64,000 nt of DNA from Octadecabacter arcticus 238 (GTDB lineage Bacteria > Pseudomonadota > Alphaproteobacteria > Rhodobacterales > Rhodobacteraceae), in the NCBI RefSeq assembly GCF_000155735.2, contig NC_020908.1:315001-379000 (forward strand), read 5' to 3'. The translations under genes and the position numbers were made by a program. The stretch's first letter is position 1. Each line of letters starts with the position of its first letter. The notes under the pieces are model-generated. The model was given only the letters and a program-made list of their open reading frames with translations, did not search any database and had not been told where the DNA came from. Positions 28,428 through 37,515 of this stretch are shown here, in pieces.

Positions 28428-30137
28428 ATGGCAACGAAAATCGCACGTGCGGATTATGCTGCAATGTTTGGCCCCACAACAGGCGATAAGCTGCGGCTGG
28501 CGGATACCGATCTGATTATTGAGGTCGAGCGTGACCTGACGACCTACGGCGAAGAAGTGAAGTTTGGCGGTGGCAAAGTCATTCGTGATGGTATGGGGCA
28601 AGCCCAGACCACGCGCGCGCAAGGTGCCGTTGATACGGTCATCACCAACGCTCTGATTATCGATCATTCCGGAATTTACAAAGCTGATGTCGGCTTGAAA
28701 GATGGCCGTATCCACAAGATCGGCAAGGCTGGAAATCCTGACACGCAGCCGAACGTCGATATCATCGTCGGTCCAGGAACCGAGGTCATTGCGGGCGAGG
28801 GACGCATCCTGACAGCAGGTGGATTTGATTCACACATCCACTTTATCTGTCCGCAGCAAATGGAAGACTCGCTACATTCCGGCGTCACCACTTGTTTTGG
28901 CGGCGGCACCGGGCCTGCGCACGGCACGCTGGCCACCACCTGCACACCGGGGCCATGGCACATAGGGCGCATGCTGCAATCGTTTGACGGCATCCCGATG
29001 AACCTTGGTCTGTCTGGCAAAGGCAACGCCAGCCAGCCCGCCGCCTTGGTCGAAATGGTCAATGCGGGCGCTTGTTCGCTAAAGCTGCATGAAGATTGGG
29101 GAACCACGCCCGGCGCGATTGATTGTTGTCTGTCGGTTGCTGATGACATGGACGTTCAGGTGATGATCCACACGGACACGTTGAACGAATCCGGATTTGT
29201 CGAAAACACTGTTGCGGCCATCAAAGGGCGCACGATCCATGCCTTCCATACCGAGGGTGCTGGTGGCGGTCATGCGCCCGATATCATCAAGATCTGTGGC
29301 ATGGAAAATGTCCTGCCATCGTCCACCAACCCGACGCGGCCTTTCACTGTGAACACGCTCGAAGAACACCTCGACATGTTGATGGTATGTCATCACCTCG
29401 ACAAATCCATCCCCGAAGATGTGGCGTTCGCCGAAAGCCGCATCCGGCGCGAAACAATCGCCGCCGAAGATATCTTGCATGACATGGGCGCGTTTTCGAT
29501 CATTGCGTCAGACAGTCAGGCAATGGGCCGCGTAGGCGAGGTTTTGATCCGCACATGGCAAACGGCCGACAAGATGAAAAAGCAACGTGGACGGCTGCCC
29601 GATGAGACAGGCGAGAACGACAATTTCCGCGTCCGCCGCTACATCGCCAAATACACGATCAATCCCGCCATCGCACACGGTGTGTCAAAGCACATCGGGT
29701 CCATTGCGGAAGGGAAGCGGGCCGATCTGGTGTTGTGGAGCCCTGCGTTTTTCGGCGTGAAACCCGAAATGATTTTGATGAACGGGATGATCGTTGCGGC
29801 CCAGATGGGCGATCCAAACGCATCGATCCCGACGCCGCAGCCTGTTTATTCACGCCCGATGTTTGGCACTTACGGGCGTGCCCTGCAGGAAACGTCGGTT
29901 TGTTTCGTGTCGGGCGCCGCGCAAGACGCCAATGTGCGCGACACGTTAGGTTTGGGAAAACAGACAGTGGCTGTGGAAAACACCCGCAACATTGGCAAAA
30001 AGGACCTGCTGCTGAATACGGCCACGCCCGAGGTTGAGGTGCATCCAGAGACCTACGAGGTTCGCGCGGATGGTGAATTGCTCACCTGCGAACCAGCCGA
30101 GGTTCTAGCGATGGCGCAACGATATTTTATGTTCTGA
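28428..30137 (+). CDS. ureC: Urease alpha subunit (catalytic)
   Basis: The 569-residue catalytic subunit has every nickel-site residue. His136 and His138 lie in [12 protein letters not shown], carbamylated Lys219 in [12 protein letters not shown], His248 in [11 protein letters not shown], His274 in [11 protein letters not shown] and Asp362 in [13 protein letters not shown]. The flap histidine lies in [13 protein letters not shown]. Length and sequence are standard, so an active enzyme is expected. It is preceded by ureA and ureB and followed by the accessory genes. Confidence 0.98.
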   Translation: MATKIARADYAAMFGPTTGDKLRLADTDLIIEVERDLTTYGEEVKFGGGKVIRDGMGQAQTTRAQGAVDTVITNALIIDHSGIYKADVGLKDGRIHKIGKAGNPDTQPNVDIIVGPGTEVIAGEGRILTAGGFDSHIHFICPQQMEDSLHSGVTTCFGGGTGPAHGTLATTCTPGPWHIGRMLQSFDGIPMNLGLSGKGNASQPAALVEMVNAGACSLKLHEDWGTTPGAIDCCLSVADDMDVQVMIHTDTLNESGFVENTVAAIKGRTIHAFHTEGAGGGHAPDIIKICGMENVLPSSTNPTRPFTVNTLEEHLDMLMVCHHLDKSIPEDVAFAESRIRRETIAAEDILHDMGAFSIIASDSQAMGRVGEVLIRTWQTADKMKKQRGRLPDETGENDNFRVRRYIAKYTINPAIAHGVSKHIGSIAEGKRADLVLWSPAFFGVKPEMILMNGMIVAAQMGDPNASIPTPQPVYSRPMFGTYGRALQETSVCFVSGAAQDANVRDTLGLGKQTVAVENTRNIGKKDLLLNTATPEVEVHPETYEVRADGELLTCEPAEVLAMAQRYFMF

Positions 30138-30146
30138 GGGGACACG

Positions 30147-30596
30147 ATGCCGGATTTGGTAAGCCAGACAATCAAACGTCACGCACACGCCAAAGAGCCC
30201 GTGGGCTGCTGCACACTGACCTATCAGGGACGTTTCTTGCGCCGCAGGATGCTGTTGACGGACACAGGGCTGGCGTTTTTGGTCGACCTTGAACATACGG
30301 AATCCCTGAACCATGGCGACGCCTTTGTCCTGTCGGATGGCACCATGATTGAAGTGCTTGCCGCACATGAGCCGCTGATCGAAATTAAGGGCGACGATCT
30401 GGTGCGGATCGCGTGGCACATCGGAAATCGGCACACGCCTTGTCAGATTGAACCACGCCGTTTGTTGATCCAACCCGACCACGTCATTGAGGCACTGATG
30501 TTAAAAATTGGCGCGTCTGTGACCAAAGTGGTTGAACAGTTCATTCCCGAAGGCGGTGCATACGGCCACGGGCGGACCCATAGCCATGCCCACTGA
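30147..30596 (+). CDS. ureE: Urease nickel metallochaperone UreE
   Basis: The 149-residue protein delivers nickel to the UreDFG-urease complex. It has the UreE peptide-binding N-terminal domain and the central WHIGNRHTPCQIEP motif, whose His at about residue 92 binds nickel. The C-terminal tail [14 protein letters not shown] is short but histidine-rich. It overlaps ureF by about 11 nt if ureF starts at 30586. Confidence 0.93.
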   Translation: MPDLVSQTIKRHAHAKEPVGCCTLTYQGRFLRRRMLLTDTGLAFLVDLEHTESLNHGDAFVLSDGTMIEVLAAHEPLIEIKGDDLVRIAWHIGNRHTPCQIEPRRLLIQPDHVIEALMLKIGASVTKVVEQFIPEGGAYGHGRTHSHAH

Positions 30597-31224
30597 AATG
30601 GCGGTTTTGACACTGGCGCAGTGGTTTTCACCTGCCTACCCGATTGGCTCGTTTGCTTATTCGCACGGGTTGGAATGGGCGATAGAAACCGGCGACGTGC
30701 ACGACTCCGCGACGCTTTGCGCATGGGTTCGTGACGTGTTGGAATTCGGGTCTGGTCGCAACGATGCCCTGTTTTTGGCCGCCGCCTATGGCAGCGATGA
30801 TCCGGGGCAAGTGAATGACATTTGCCGTGCGTTTGCACCGTCAAAAGAGCGGCTTAAGGAAACCGATCTGCAAGGTGCTGCGTTTGGCGAGATTACTTCG
30901 GCGATTTGGGGGCATGACCTGCCGCCGATGGCCTATCCGGTTGCTGTTGGATGGGCGGCGCGCTTGGATGAATTGCCTCTCTCCCTCACCAGCCAGATGT
31001 ATCTGCAAAGCTTCGCAAGCGCGCTTATCAGCGTTGGCATGCGGTTGATCCCGCTGGGGCAACGCAAAGGTCATACGCTGATCCAAAGTTTGGCACCGCT
31101 TTGTGGCCGGATTTCAGAACAGACTGCCCATGGGGATTTGGATGCTCTGTCAGCGACGGCGTTCCTTCCAGACATCGCGTCGATGAAACACGAAACCCAA
31201 TACTCAAAGGTTTTCAGAACATGA
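30586..31224 (+). CDS. ureF: Urease accessory protein UreF
   Basis: UreF gates nickel delivery and GTP hydrolysis by UreG. The 212-residue protein has the family start [20 protein letters not shown] and the segment [17 protein letters not shown]. The start at ATG 30586 overlaps ureE; ATG 30598, just after the ureE stop, is an alternative losing four residues. The stop overlaps the ureG ATG (ATGA at 31221-31224). Confidence 0.92.
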   Translation: MPTEMAVLTLAQWFSPAYPIGSFAYSHGLEWAIETGDVHDSATLCAWVRDVLEFGSGRNDALFLAAAYGSDDPGQVNDICRAFAPSKERLKETDLQGAAFGEITSAIWGHDLPPMAYPVAVGWAARLDELPLSLTSQMYLQSFASALISVGMRLIPLGQRKGHTLIQSLAPLCGRISEQTAHGDLDALSATAFLPDIASMKHETQYSKVFRT

Positions 31225-31835
31225 CCACCCTAAACGGCCCTCTTCGCATCGGTATTGGCGGCCCTGTCGGCGCGGGTAAAACGACCCTTACGGCAGCACT
31301 TTGCACACTGTGGCGTGACACATATTCTGTCGGTGTCATCACCAACGACATCTACACTCAAGAAGATGCCGACGCCTTGGTGCGCATGCAGGTTCTGCCG
31401 TCTGACCGGATCATTGGCGTTGAAACTGGCGGCTGTCCGCATACGGCAATCCGCGAAGACGCATCAATTAATCTGGCGGCGATTGAAGAAATGAAAGACC
31501 GGCATCCGGACGTTGAGATTATTCTGATTGAGAGCGGCGGCGATAATCTGTCGGCGACATTCAGTCCCGAACTGGCCGACATCACCATTTATGTGATTGA
31601 CGTTGCCGCGGGCGAAGAAATCCCGCGCAAAGGCGGCCCTGCGATCACCAAATCCGATATCCTCGTGATTAATAAAACGGACCTTGCGCCGCATGTCGGT
31701 GCCGACTTGAGTGTCATGGAACGGGATGCCAATTTGATGCGTCAAGGGCGCCCATTTGTGTTCAGTGCGTTGCGCCAAAACGTCGGCATTGAAGCAATTG
31801 CTGACTTGGCGTCTAAGGTTGGTGGATTGCGCTAA
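31221..31835 (+). CDS. ureG: Urease accessory GTPase UreG
   Basis: This SIMIBI-class GTPase drives nickel insertion. The 204-residue protein has the P-loop [18 protein letters not shown] at the N-terminus, the metal-binding [15 protein letters not shown] (CPH) motif near residue 70, and the base-recognition [11 protein letters not shown] near residue 150. The start is set by the ATGA overlap with ureF; an in-frame extension upstream lies inside ureF and is not used. It closes the operon. Confidence 0.96.
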   Translation: MTTLNGPLRIGIGGPVGAGKTTLTAALCTLWRDTYSVGVITNDIYTQEDADALVRMQVLPSDRIIGVETGGCPHTAIREDASINLAAIEEMKDRHPDVEIILIESGGDNLSATFSPELADITIYVIDVAAGEEIPRKGGPAITKSDILVINKTDLAPHVGADLSVMERDANLMRQGRPFVFSALRQNVGIEAIADLASKVGGLR

Positions 31836-31933
31836 CCCCAACGCTTGATGCCCCGAAACAAGATAAGCGCTCCTGCCACTATCATTTCTAGCCCTGTAGC
31901 TTAAGGGGGGTGGAAACCAATGGAGAATGGATC

Positions 31934-32446
31934 ATGGCAAGTACACAGAGCGTACCTGAACTTGTTGCGGCGGCGCAGGCCAATGCCAAGATGCAAGAGG
32001 GTTGGATTGCGGAAACTCTGGTCCTGATGGGCGGGCAGCACGTGTCGGAGGCCCAAATTGAAGACCTGACCGCCGCGACTGTCGCGCTTGAACTGGCGGC
32101 GGTCGATATCTTATCTGTTTTTGAAGCACGGATGCAGCACCACTTTAAACGGGGCCCGTTTTCACGCAAATTGAAATCTATACTGGCGCAGGCCGGAAAA
32201 ACCGACCTCGCCAATAGGATCCACCAATATTATCTGGCGATCAACGTGCTCAAGCATGGAACTGGCGCAAGTTACCGCGAATTGCTCAAGTCTCCGAGCC
32301 ACCTTGTTGCCGTGAAGCCAGCCGGTGATGTCACCGCAGACGAGGCTGATGCCCCGGCAAGCCTTATAGACGTCACTTTGCCAGGCTTTTTTGATGGGCT
32401 GACCGAGACCATTCTTGAGGCCTACCGTTTCCTTGAGAAGAGATAG
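31934..32446 (+). CDS. Hypothetical helical protein, possibly HEPN-like
   Basis: The 170-residue protein is predicted to be mostly alpha-helical in its first 120 residues and carries an RIHQYYLAINVLKHGTGASY segment near residue 95. 'N-x-LKHG' loosely resembles the R/N-x4-H signature of HEPN folds, but I cannot assign a family. The start at ATG 31934 is favoured by ggaga at 31922-31926; in-frame codons upstream lack such a site. It stands alone between the urease operon and the convergent cueR gene. No signal peptide or membrane segment is seen. Confidence 0.65.
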   Translation: MASTQSVPELVAAAQANAKMQEGWIAETLVLMGGQHVSEAQIEDLTAATVALELAAVDILSVFEARMQHHFKRGPFSRKLKSILAQAGKTDLANRIHQYYLAINVLKHGTGASYRELLKSPSHLVAVKPAGDVTADEADAPASLIDVTLPGFFDGLTETILEAYRFLEKR

Positions 32447-32464
32447 GGTCACGCGCGCTGCCCG

Positions 32465-32857
32465 TCATAGCGAATGAACATCCAAGGAATTCAGAATCGG
32501 GCAATTGGGCCGGTTATCGCCCGCACATGCGCCGATAAGATGCGTCAGCGTCGATTGCATGTCGACCAAGTCCGCGATCTTTTGTTCAATCTTGGTGAGG
32601 TGGTCGCGGGCAATGGATTTCACGTCCGCGCTGGATCGGTTCTGATCCTCGTATAGAGCAAGCAGGTTACGGCAGTCTTCGATGCTGAATCCAAGGGCAC
32701 GGGCACGGCCCATAAACGTGAGCTTGTGAAGGTCTTGCTGGCGAAAAGCGCGGTAGCCGTTGGTATCGCGCAGCGGTTTGATAAGACCGATTTCTTCGTA
32801 GTAGCGGATGGTTTTTGCGGGCAGACCAGATCGGGTCGCAATTTCACCGATGTTCAT
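32465..32857 (-). CDS. cueR: Copper-responsive MerR-family regulator CueR
   Basis: The 130-residue activator senses Cu(I) and untwists promoters that have a 19-bp spacer. The N-terminal winged helix reads MNIGEIATRSGLPAKTIRYY, followed by a dimerisation coiled coil. The metal-binding loop has the two cysteines of the CueR type (CAGDNRPNC). Its start overlaps the copA stop by 4 nt (ATGA), so it is made from the copA transcript, giving feedback. The matching promoter boxes at 35380-35410 and 35437-35467 support the identification. Confidence 0.93.
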   Translation of the reverse strand: MNIGEIATRSGLPAKTIRYYEEIGLIKPLRDTNGYRAFRQQDLHKLTFMGRARALGFSIEDCRNLLALYEDQNRSSADVKSIARDHLTKIEQKIADLVDMQSTLTHLIGACAGDNRPNCPILNSLDVHSL

Positions 32858-35346
32858 GATGTGGCTCCGATTGGTGAAAGTGATGGTGACTGCTCCAAGA
32901 AATCTGTTTCAGTTAGGGCAGGTGTCACGCGGCGCAAGCGCAGGGCGTTTGACACCACAAACACCGAACTCAGCGCCATGGCCCCAGCCGCTAACATGGG
33001 CGACAGCAGGGTGCCTGTGATCGGGTAAAGCACACCCGCCGCAACGGGTAAAAGCGCCGCATTATAGGCAAAGGCCCAGAACAGGTTCTGACGGATATTG
33101 CGCATACTTGCCTGACTGATCTTGAGTGCGTTGACCGCCCCGACCAGATCGCCCGACATCAAAACAACGTCGGCGGCTTCGATTGCGACGTCCGTGCCTG
33201 TGCCAATCGCGATGCCGGTGTCGGCGGCCGCCAGTGCAGGCGCATCGTTGATACCGTCCCCGACAAAAGCGACCTTACCATGGGTTTCCCGTAGGGTTTG
33301 CACCGCCGCAACTTTGCCGTCTGGCATCACTTCTGCCACGACGTGTTCAATTCCGAGTTCGCGCGCGATTGCATGTGCAGTCACTGCGTTGTCACCCGTT
33401 ATCATTGCGACCTTTAGGCCCATTGAACGCAGAGCAGAAATTGCTGCTGCAGTTGTCGGCTTGATCGGATCGGACACGCCAATCACGGCCGCGATCTTGC
33501 CGTCGATAGCCGCAAATAGCGGTGTCGCGCCAGTTTGGGCAAGCACATCTGCCGTCTGCGCGTATTCACCAAGATCGATGCCTTCTTGCGTCATGAACCT
33601 GTCAGCCCCGACCAGCACGGTCTTACCATCTGCAATCCCGCGCACGCCCATTCCGGTGACCGACGAAAATTCTATTACGTCCGCAAGATCATAGCCCGCC
33701 GCCGCGCGCACGATTGCACTGGCGATGGGGTGTTCGGATCGGGCCTCAAGCGCTGCAATCAACGGCAGCGCGGTTTCACGTGTCCAATCCAATGCTGTTT
33801 CCAGCGTGGTCAGTTCCGGTGCGCCAGCGGTCAGGGTGCCTGTCTTATCAAGGGCGATGACTTTGCTTTCCTGAAGGCTTTGCAGGGCATCGCCTTTGCG
33901 AAACAGCACGCCCATTTCTGCTGCGCGGCCTGTCCCGACCATGATGGATGTCGGGGTTGCCAGACCCATGGCACAGGGGCAGGCGATGATCAGAACCGAA
34001 ACACCCGCGACCAGTGCCAAGCCTAAGGCGGGATCAGGGCCAAGGATCAGCCATGTCAAAACTGTCAGCGCTGATAATCCCATGACGATGGGCACGAACA
34101 CGCCCGTGATCCGATCAACCATTGACTGAATCGGCAGTTTCGCGCCCTGCGCGTCTTCGACCATACGAATGATCTGGGACAACAATGTGTCAGCCCCAAC
34201 AGCCGTGGCGCGATAGGTCAGCGCGCCGGTGCCGTTGATCGTGCCACCCACAACAGCGTCGTCAGCTCCTTTGGAAATGGGAACAGGTTCACCGGAAATC
34301 ATGCTTTCGTCGATGAATGTTTGGCCATCAATGACGGTTCCATCGGTCGCAACCCGCGCACCGGGGCGCAGATGCAAGGTGTCACCTTCCATGACATCTG
34401 AAAGCGGCAGTTCGACGACCTTGCCGCCGCGTTCTACTAAAGCGGTCGCAGGCTGCAGGCCTACCAAGCGTTGGATCGCAGCCCCAGTGCGGCCCTTGGC
34501 CCGCGCCTCGAGCAAGCGGCCCAGAAGGATAAGCGTGACGATGACGCCCGCAGCTTCAAAGTAAACGCCAGCGGTGTCTTCGGGGAAAATGGACGGCGCT
34601 AACAATGCAAGGGTCGAAAAGGTCCAAGCCGCAAGAGTGCCCAGTGCCACCAATGAATTCATATCAGGGGCGCCGCGCAGCAGTGCCGGCAAGCCCTTTT
34701 TGTAGAACCGCCATCCCGGTCCGGCCATCACGATCGAGATCACAATGAACTGGAAAATCCAGCTGTTTTGCGTTCCGATTGTGCGCTCGACCCACATGTG
34801 CATGCCGGGAATGAAATGGCTGCCCATCTCAAGCAGGAACACAGGAAGCGTCAGCAAACCCGCGATCAGAGTCGCATGATACAGCGTCTGTTCTTCTTGT
34901 GCTTTGCGTTCGCTTTGCGACGAGTCGTCAGCCTTTGGAAGGGTGGTTTCATATCCCGCCTCTGTGACGGCCTGCGCGAGACTTTCGGGACGGATCGCAC
35001 CATCCAGAAACGTGACGCTAGCTGTCTGGGTGGCGAGGTTTACTGAGGCGTCCAGCACGCCGGTCTGCGCCTTAAGGATGCGTTCGACCCGACCAACGCA
35101 GGATGCGCAGGTCATGCCGTCGACCTGCAATCGTGCCGTGGTCTCGCGGGCAGGGTACCCAGCGGCTGACAAGCGCTCAGCGATGTTTGGCAGCGCCGCC
35201 GCATCCGACGAAAAGGTTGCCGTTTCGGTCGCTAGGTTAACCGAGGCATCGGTTACGCCATCAATTTTACTGATCACCCGCTCAGCACGTCCCACGCAAG
35301 ATGCGCAGGTCATTCCTGACAGGCTAAGGCGATGTGATGTGGTCAT
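32854..35346 (-). CDS. copA: Cu(I)-exporting P1B-type ATPase CopA
   Basis: CopA pumps Cu(I) from cytoplasm to periplasm. The 830-residue protein has two N-terminal heavy-metal domains, each with GMTCASCVGR; the membrane copper site IIACPCAMGLATP; the phosphorylation motif ALDKTGTLTAG; and the hinge VGDGINDAPALA. ATG 35346 is chosen as the start; a TTG two codons upstream (35352) is possible. It shares a transcript with cueR and is divergent from copZ. A perfect 19-bp-spacer promoter precedes it. Confidence 0.96.
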   Translation of the reverse strand: MTTSHRLSLSGMTCASCVGRAERVISKIDGVTDASVNLATETATFSSDAAALPNIAERLSAAGYPARETTARLQVDGMTCASCVGRVERILKAQTGVLDASVNLATQTASVTFLDGAIRPESLAQAVTEAGYETTLPKADDSSQSERKAQEEQTLYHATLIAGLLTLPVFLLEMGSHFIPGMHMWVERTIGTQNSWIFQFIVISIVMAGPGWRFYKKGLPALLRGAPDMNSLVALGTLAAWTFSTLALLAPSIFPEDTAGVYFEAAGVIVTLILLGRLLEARAKGRTGAAIQRLVGLQPATALVERGGKVVELPLSDVMEGDTLHLRPGARVATDGTVIDGQTFIDESMISGEPVPISKGADDAVVGGTINGTGALTYRATAVGADTLLSQIIRMVEDAQGAKLPIQSMVDRITGVFVPIVMGLSALTVLTWLILGPDPALGLALVAGVSVLIIACPCAMGLATPTSIMVGTGRAAEMGVLFRKGDALQSLQESKVIALDKTGTLTAGAPELTTLETALDWTRETALPLIAALEARSEHPIASAIVRAAAGYDLADVIEFSSVTGMGVRGIADGKTVLVGADRFMTQEGIDLGEYAQTADVLAQTGATPLFAAIDGKIAAVIGVSDPIKPTTAAAISALRSMGLKVAMITGDNAVTAHAIARELGIEHVVAEVMPDGKVAAVQTLRETHGKVAFVGDGINDAPALAAADTGIAIGTGTDVAIEAADVVLMSGDLVGAVNALKISQASMRNIRQNLFWAFAYNAALLPVAAGVLYPITGTLLSPMLAAGAMALSSVFVVSNALRLRRVTPALTETDFLEQSPSLSPIGATS

Positions 35347-35379
35347 TTTCAAAGTCCAATTGTTTTGCGTCTGACCCCT

Positions 35380-35410
35380 TAGATAAGGCTTCCACTTGCT
35401 GGAAGGTCAA
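35380..35410 (-). promoter_or_regulatory. CueR-type promoter of copA
   Basis: Read on the minus strand, TTGACC (-35) and TATCTA (-10) are separated by exactly 19 bp holding the dyad ttccagcaagtggaag. The 19-bp spacer and the CTTCC/GGAAG dyad are the signature of CueR-activated promoters. It lies about 35 nt before the copA start. Confidence 0.88.
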
Positions 35411-35436
35411 GTGCGCCACGAAAATATATGTTCTGC

Positions 35437-35467
35437 TTGACCTTCCCCCGCTGGAAACTTCTTAAAT
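35437..35467 (+). promoter_or_regulatory. CueR-type promoter of copZ
   Basis: TTGACC (35437-35442) and TTAAAT (35462-35467) are separated by 19 bp containing ttcccccgctggaa. It is divergent from, and 27 bp away from, the copA promoter, so one CueR pool would control both. Confidence 0.87.
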
Positions 35468-35490
35468 GTTGTCAAAATCAGGAGAGTCAC

Positions 35491-35703
35491 ATGAAATTCA
35501 ACGTGCCCGATATGAGCTGTGGCCATTGCACAGCTTCGATCAAAACCGCCATCACCGCCCTGGATAAGGATGCGATGATGGATATTAATATTGATGCTAA
35601 GACAGTTGGTATCGAAAGCCAGAAATCTGCCGCCGAAATTATGGACGCGCTGGACCGGATCGGGTTTCCTGCGACGGCTATGGCAGCGTCAGATAAAACC
35701 TGA
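35491..35703 (+). CDS. copZ: Copper chaperone CopZ-like heavy-metal-associated protein
   Basis: The 70-residue single HMA domain has the metal site MSCGHCTASIKTAI. It should carry Cu(I) to CopA in the cytoplasm. The start is the ATG at 35491, preceded by caggag; a longer frame upstream runs through the promoter and is not used. It has its own CueR-type promoter and converges with the cytochrome c gene. Confidence 0.9.
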   Translation: MKFNVPDMSCGHCTASIKTAITALDKDAMMDINIDAKTVGIESQKSAAEIMDALDRIGFPATAMAASDKT

Positions 35704-35708
35704 AGCGT

Positions 35709-36194
35709 TCAATTCTCTCGCAGTTGTTCGACTTCGGTTCGAGATTGCTGCATTTCTTGGACCCGATCCGGCCACGTGGATTTGATATAGGCGATAACGT
35801 TCCAGATCTGATCATCCGTCAGGGTGTCACCAAACCCCGGCATTGCGCTGTCAAATTCCAAGCCTTGCGCAGCCATCGCCGCCTGTCCGCCCAATTTGGT
35901 ATAGTCGAACAATAGGCCGTCAGCGTGGTGCCACGTGTGTCCGGTCGTATCATGGGGCGGCGCAGGCAGGCGGCCATCGGTGCTAGGCGATTGCCAGTCT
36001 GACTGACCCTCAAGGTTGGCCCCATGACAGGCTGCACAATTTTCAGCGTATAGGAGTTCTCCATTCGCGATGTTGACGCTTGATGGTTGCATCGGCACCT
36101 GTGCGTCAGCGGGGCCATTCTGAATATTCAGAAAAGCAGCCGCGCCGATTCCGACAAAAAGGACAATTAGAATACTGACTGGTTTCATGCGCAT
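35709..36194 (-). CDS. Membrane-anchored or secreted cytochrome c
   Basis: The 161-residue protein has an N-terminal hydrophobic leader (VSILIVLFVGIGAAAFLNI). It carries one c-type haem site, CAACH, near residue 56, with a probable axial methionine in SAMPGFGDTLTDDQIWNVIAY near residue 118. It is a class I cytochrome c of unknown electron partner. It lies next to the copper genes, and a weaker CueR-like box lies 135-160 nt upstream, suggesting copper-linked expression. A second in-frame ATG is at 36188. Confidence 0.87.
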   Translation of the reverse strand: MRMKPVSILIVLFVGIGAAAFLNIQNGPADAQVPMQPSSVNIANGELLYAENCAACHGANLEGQSDWQSPSTDGRLPAPPHDTTGHTWHHADGLLFDYTKLGGQAAMAAQGLEFDSAMPGFGDTLTDDQIWNVIAYIKSTWPDRVQEMQQSRTEVEQLREN

Positions 36195-36323
36195 AGGTTA
36201 ATCCAAATTGTCTATCTTGCGGGCTAATGCGCCTGCATGTGTTGATGATAAGGCGATGGTGCAGGTGCGTTTTCGACCCAAACGAGGGCCCCGCGTCCAG
36301 CGGCATCGCCACTATTGTTGCAA

Positions 36324-36354
36324 CGTGTCGGGCATTCCAGTGGGGGAAGGTCAA
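36324..36354 (-). promoter_or_regulatory. Third CueR-like box, upstream of the cytochrome c
   Basis: On the minus strand TTGACC is followed by ttcccccactggaa, nearly identical to the copZ spacer. After 19 bp comes GACACG, a poor -10. The box could be a functional but weak CueR promoter for the cytochrome gene, or a decayed copy. The rest of 36195-36689 holds no recognisable gene. Confidence 0.6.
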
Positions 36355-36689
36355 GCACGCTCATACGTCACATTCCTGTGAGTTCGAAACGCTTGACCGT
36401 CCAGCAAGGTAATATTGCAGTGTTCGAAACAAGACATTGCGCTGCTGCGATCTGCCCGAATTCAATTCCATGGGTTTGTTTTTTGTTAACGTCCTGTGAA
36501 ACGCTGCACTGTCGTTGTAGGATGGTAGGGTATTTTATAGGTTTGCCGGTGAAAGTGTCATCAACGCCATTGCGCCCAAAAATCAGTGGCCGAGCGTATG
36601 ACATTCCTAAGCCGAAAACCCTCATTGACGCATAGTCGTCCATTTCGCAGCGCTGAACTGCGAACAAATTGAAAGGCGTGCCACGTCCG

Positions 36690-37367
36690 ATGAACAAGAA
36701 AAGTGCCATAGCCTCAGTTTTGGTCGTCGGGTTGGCAGTTGTTGCCTATTTGGGCTGGCAGGGGCCATTGGGCTTTGGTGATCTGGCTAAACCTGACGCC
36801 ATAAAACAAATGGTTGCTGATTTTGGTGTTTTTGGTCCGTTGGCGGTCATCGCCCTTATGGTGCTGGCGGTCGTTATGACCCCCATTCCGAGCGCACCTA
36901 TTGCTATGGCTGCAGGTGCTGTATTTGGCCAATTCGCCGGCGCGATCTATATCGTTATCGGCGCAGAAATCGGGGCGATCATTGCATTTTTTCTTGCGCG
37001 CGTTTTGGGGCGTGACGTTGTGCGGCGATGGTTTGGGTCCGGACTGGACAGGGGGCTTCTGGGATCACAAAACGCGCTCATGTTTGCTGTCTTTGCCAGC
37101 CGATTGATGCCATTCATATCGTTCGATCTGATGAGTTATGCCGCTGGATTGAGTGCGCTGAAATTCTGGCGCTTTGCCATCGCGACGGTCGCCGGGATCA
37201 TCCCCGCAAGCCTGTTTCTCACTCATTTTGGCGGCGTTCTGGCGGATGGCGGTGGGATGAGCGTCCTTTGGGCGTCACTGGCGCTGGGTGGTGTGACTGG
37301 ATTTCCGCTTTTGTATTTGGCGTGGCGATCACGAAGGCAGGCGCGCGTCGACGACCATGCCGACTGA
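36690..37367 (+). CDS. TVP38/TMEM64 (DedA/SNARE-associated) membrane protein
   Basis: The 225-residue integral membrane protein has about five to six helices. The VTT-domain core is seen in PIPSAPIAMAAGAVFGQFAG near residue 75, a GAEIGAIIAFFLARVLGR segment near 100, and FASRLMPFISFDLMSYAAGL near 145. Members are thought to be lipid scramblases or cation-coupled transporters; the exact role is unknown. ATG 36690 is taken as the start; alternative codons at 36669 and 36678 exist. It stands alone. Confidence 0.83.
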   Translation: MNKKSAIASVLVVGLAVVAYLGWQGPLGFGDLAKPDAIKQMVADFGVFGPLAVIALMVLAVVMTPIPSAPIAMAAGAVFGQFAGAIYIVIGAEIGAIIAFFLARVLGRDVVRRWFGSGLDRGLLGSQNALMFAVFASRLMPFISFDLMSYAAGLSALKFWRFAIATVAGIIPASLFLTHFGGVLADGGGMSVLWASLALGGVTGFPLLYLAWRSRRQARVDDHAD

Positions 37368-37515
37368 GCGGCACGTATTTCCACGCAGCGCTGCATCGAA
37401 CCAGCGCGTTCTGGCCGTGAAGTTTGGGTGGCTGACGCGGGCGCGGAAATTAACATATGCTTTGGACCCGTCCTAAGCTGGCCTAAGGTGCTACGTGCGT
37501 TTTTGAAGGACTAGC

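Noticed and set aside
36393..36416. A fourth CueR box (TTGACCGTCCAGCAAGG)
   Set aside because: It has the TTGACC but lacks the GGAA half of the dyad and a 19-bp-spaced -10, so it is not supported.
36368..36709. 113-codon minus-strand frame upstream of the TVP38-like gene
   Set aside because: No family resemblance, no ribosome-binding site, and it overlaps the start of the TVP38-like gene; treated as non-coding.
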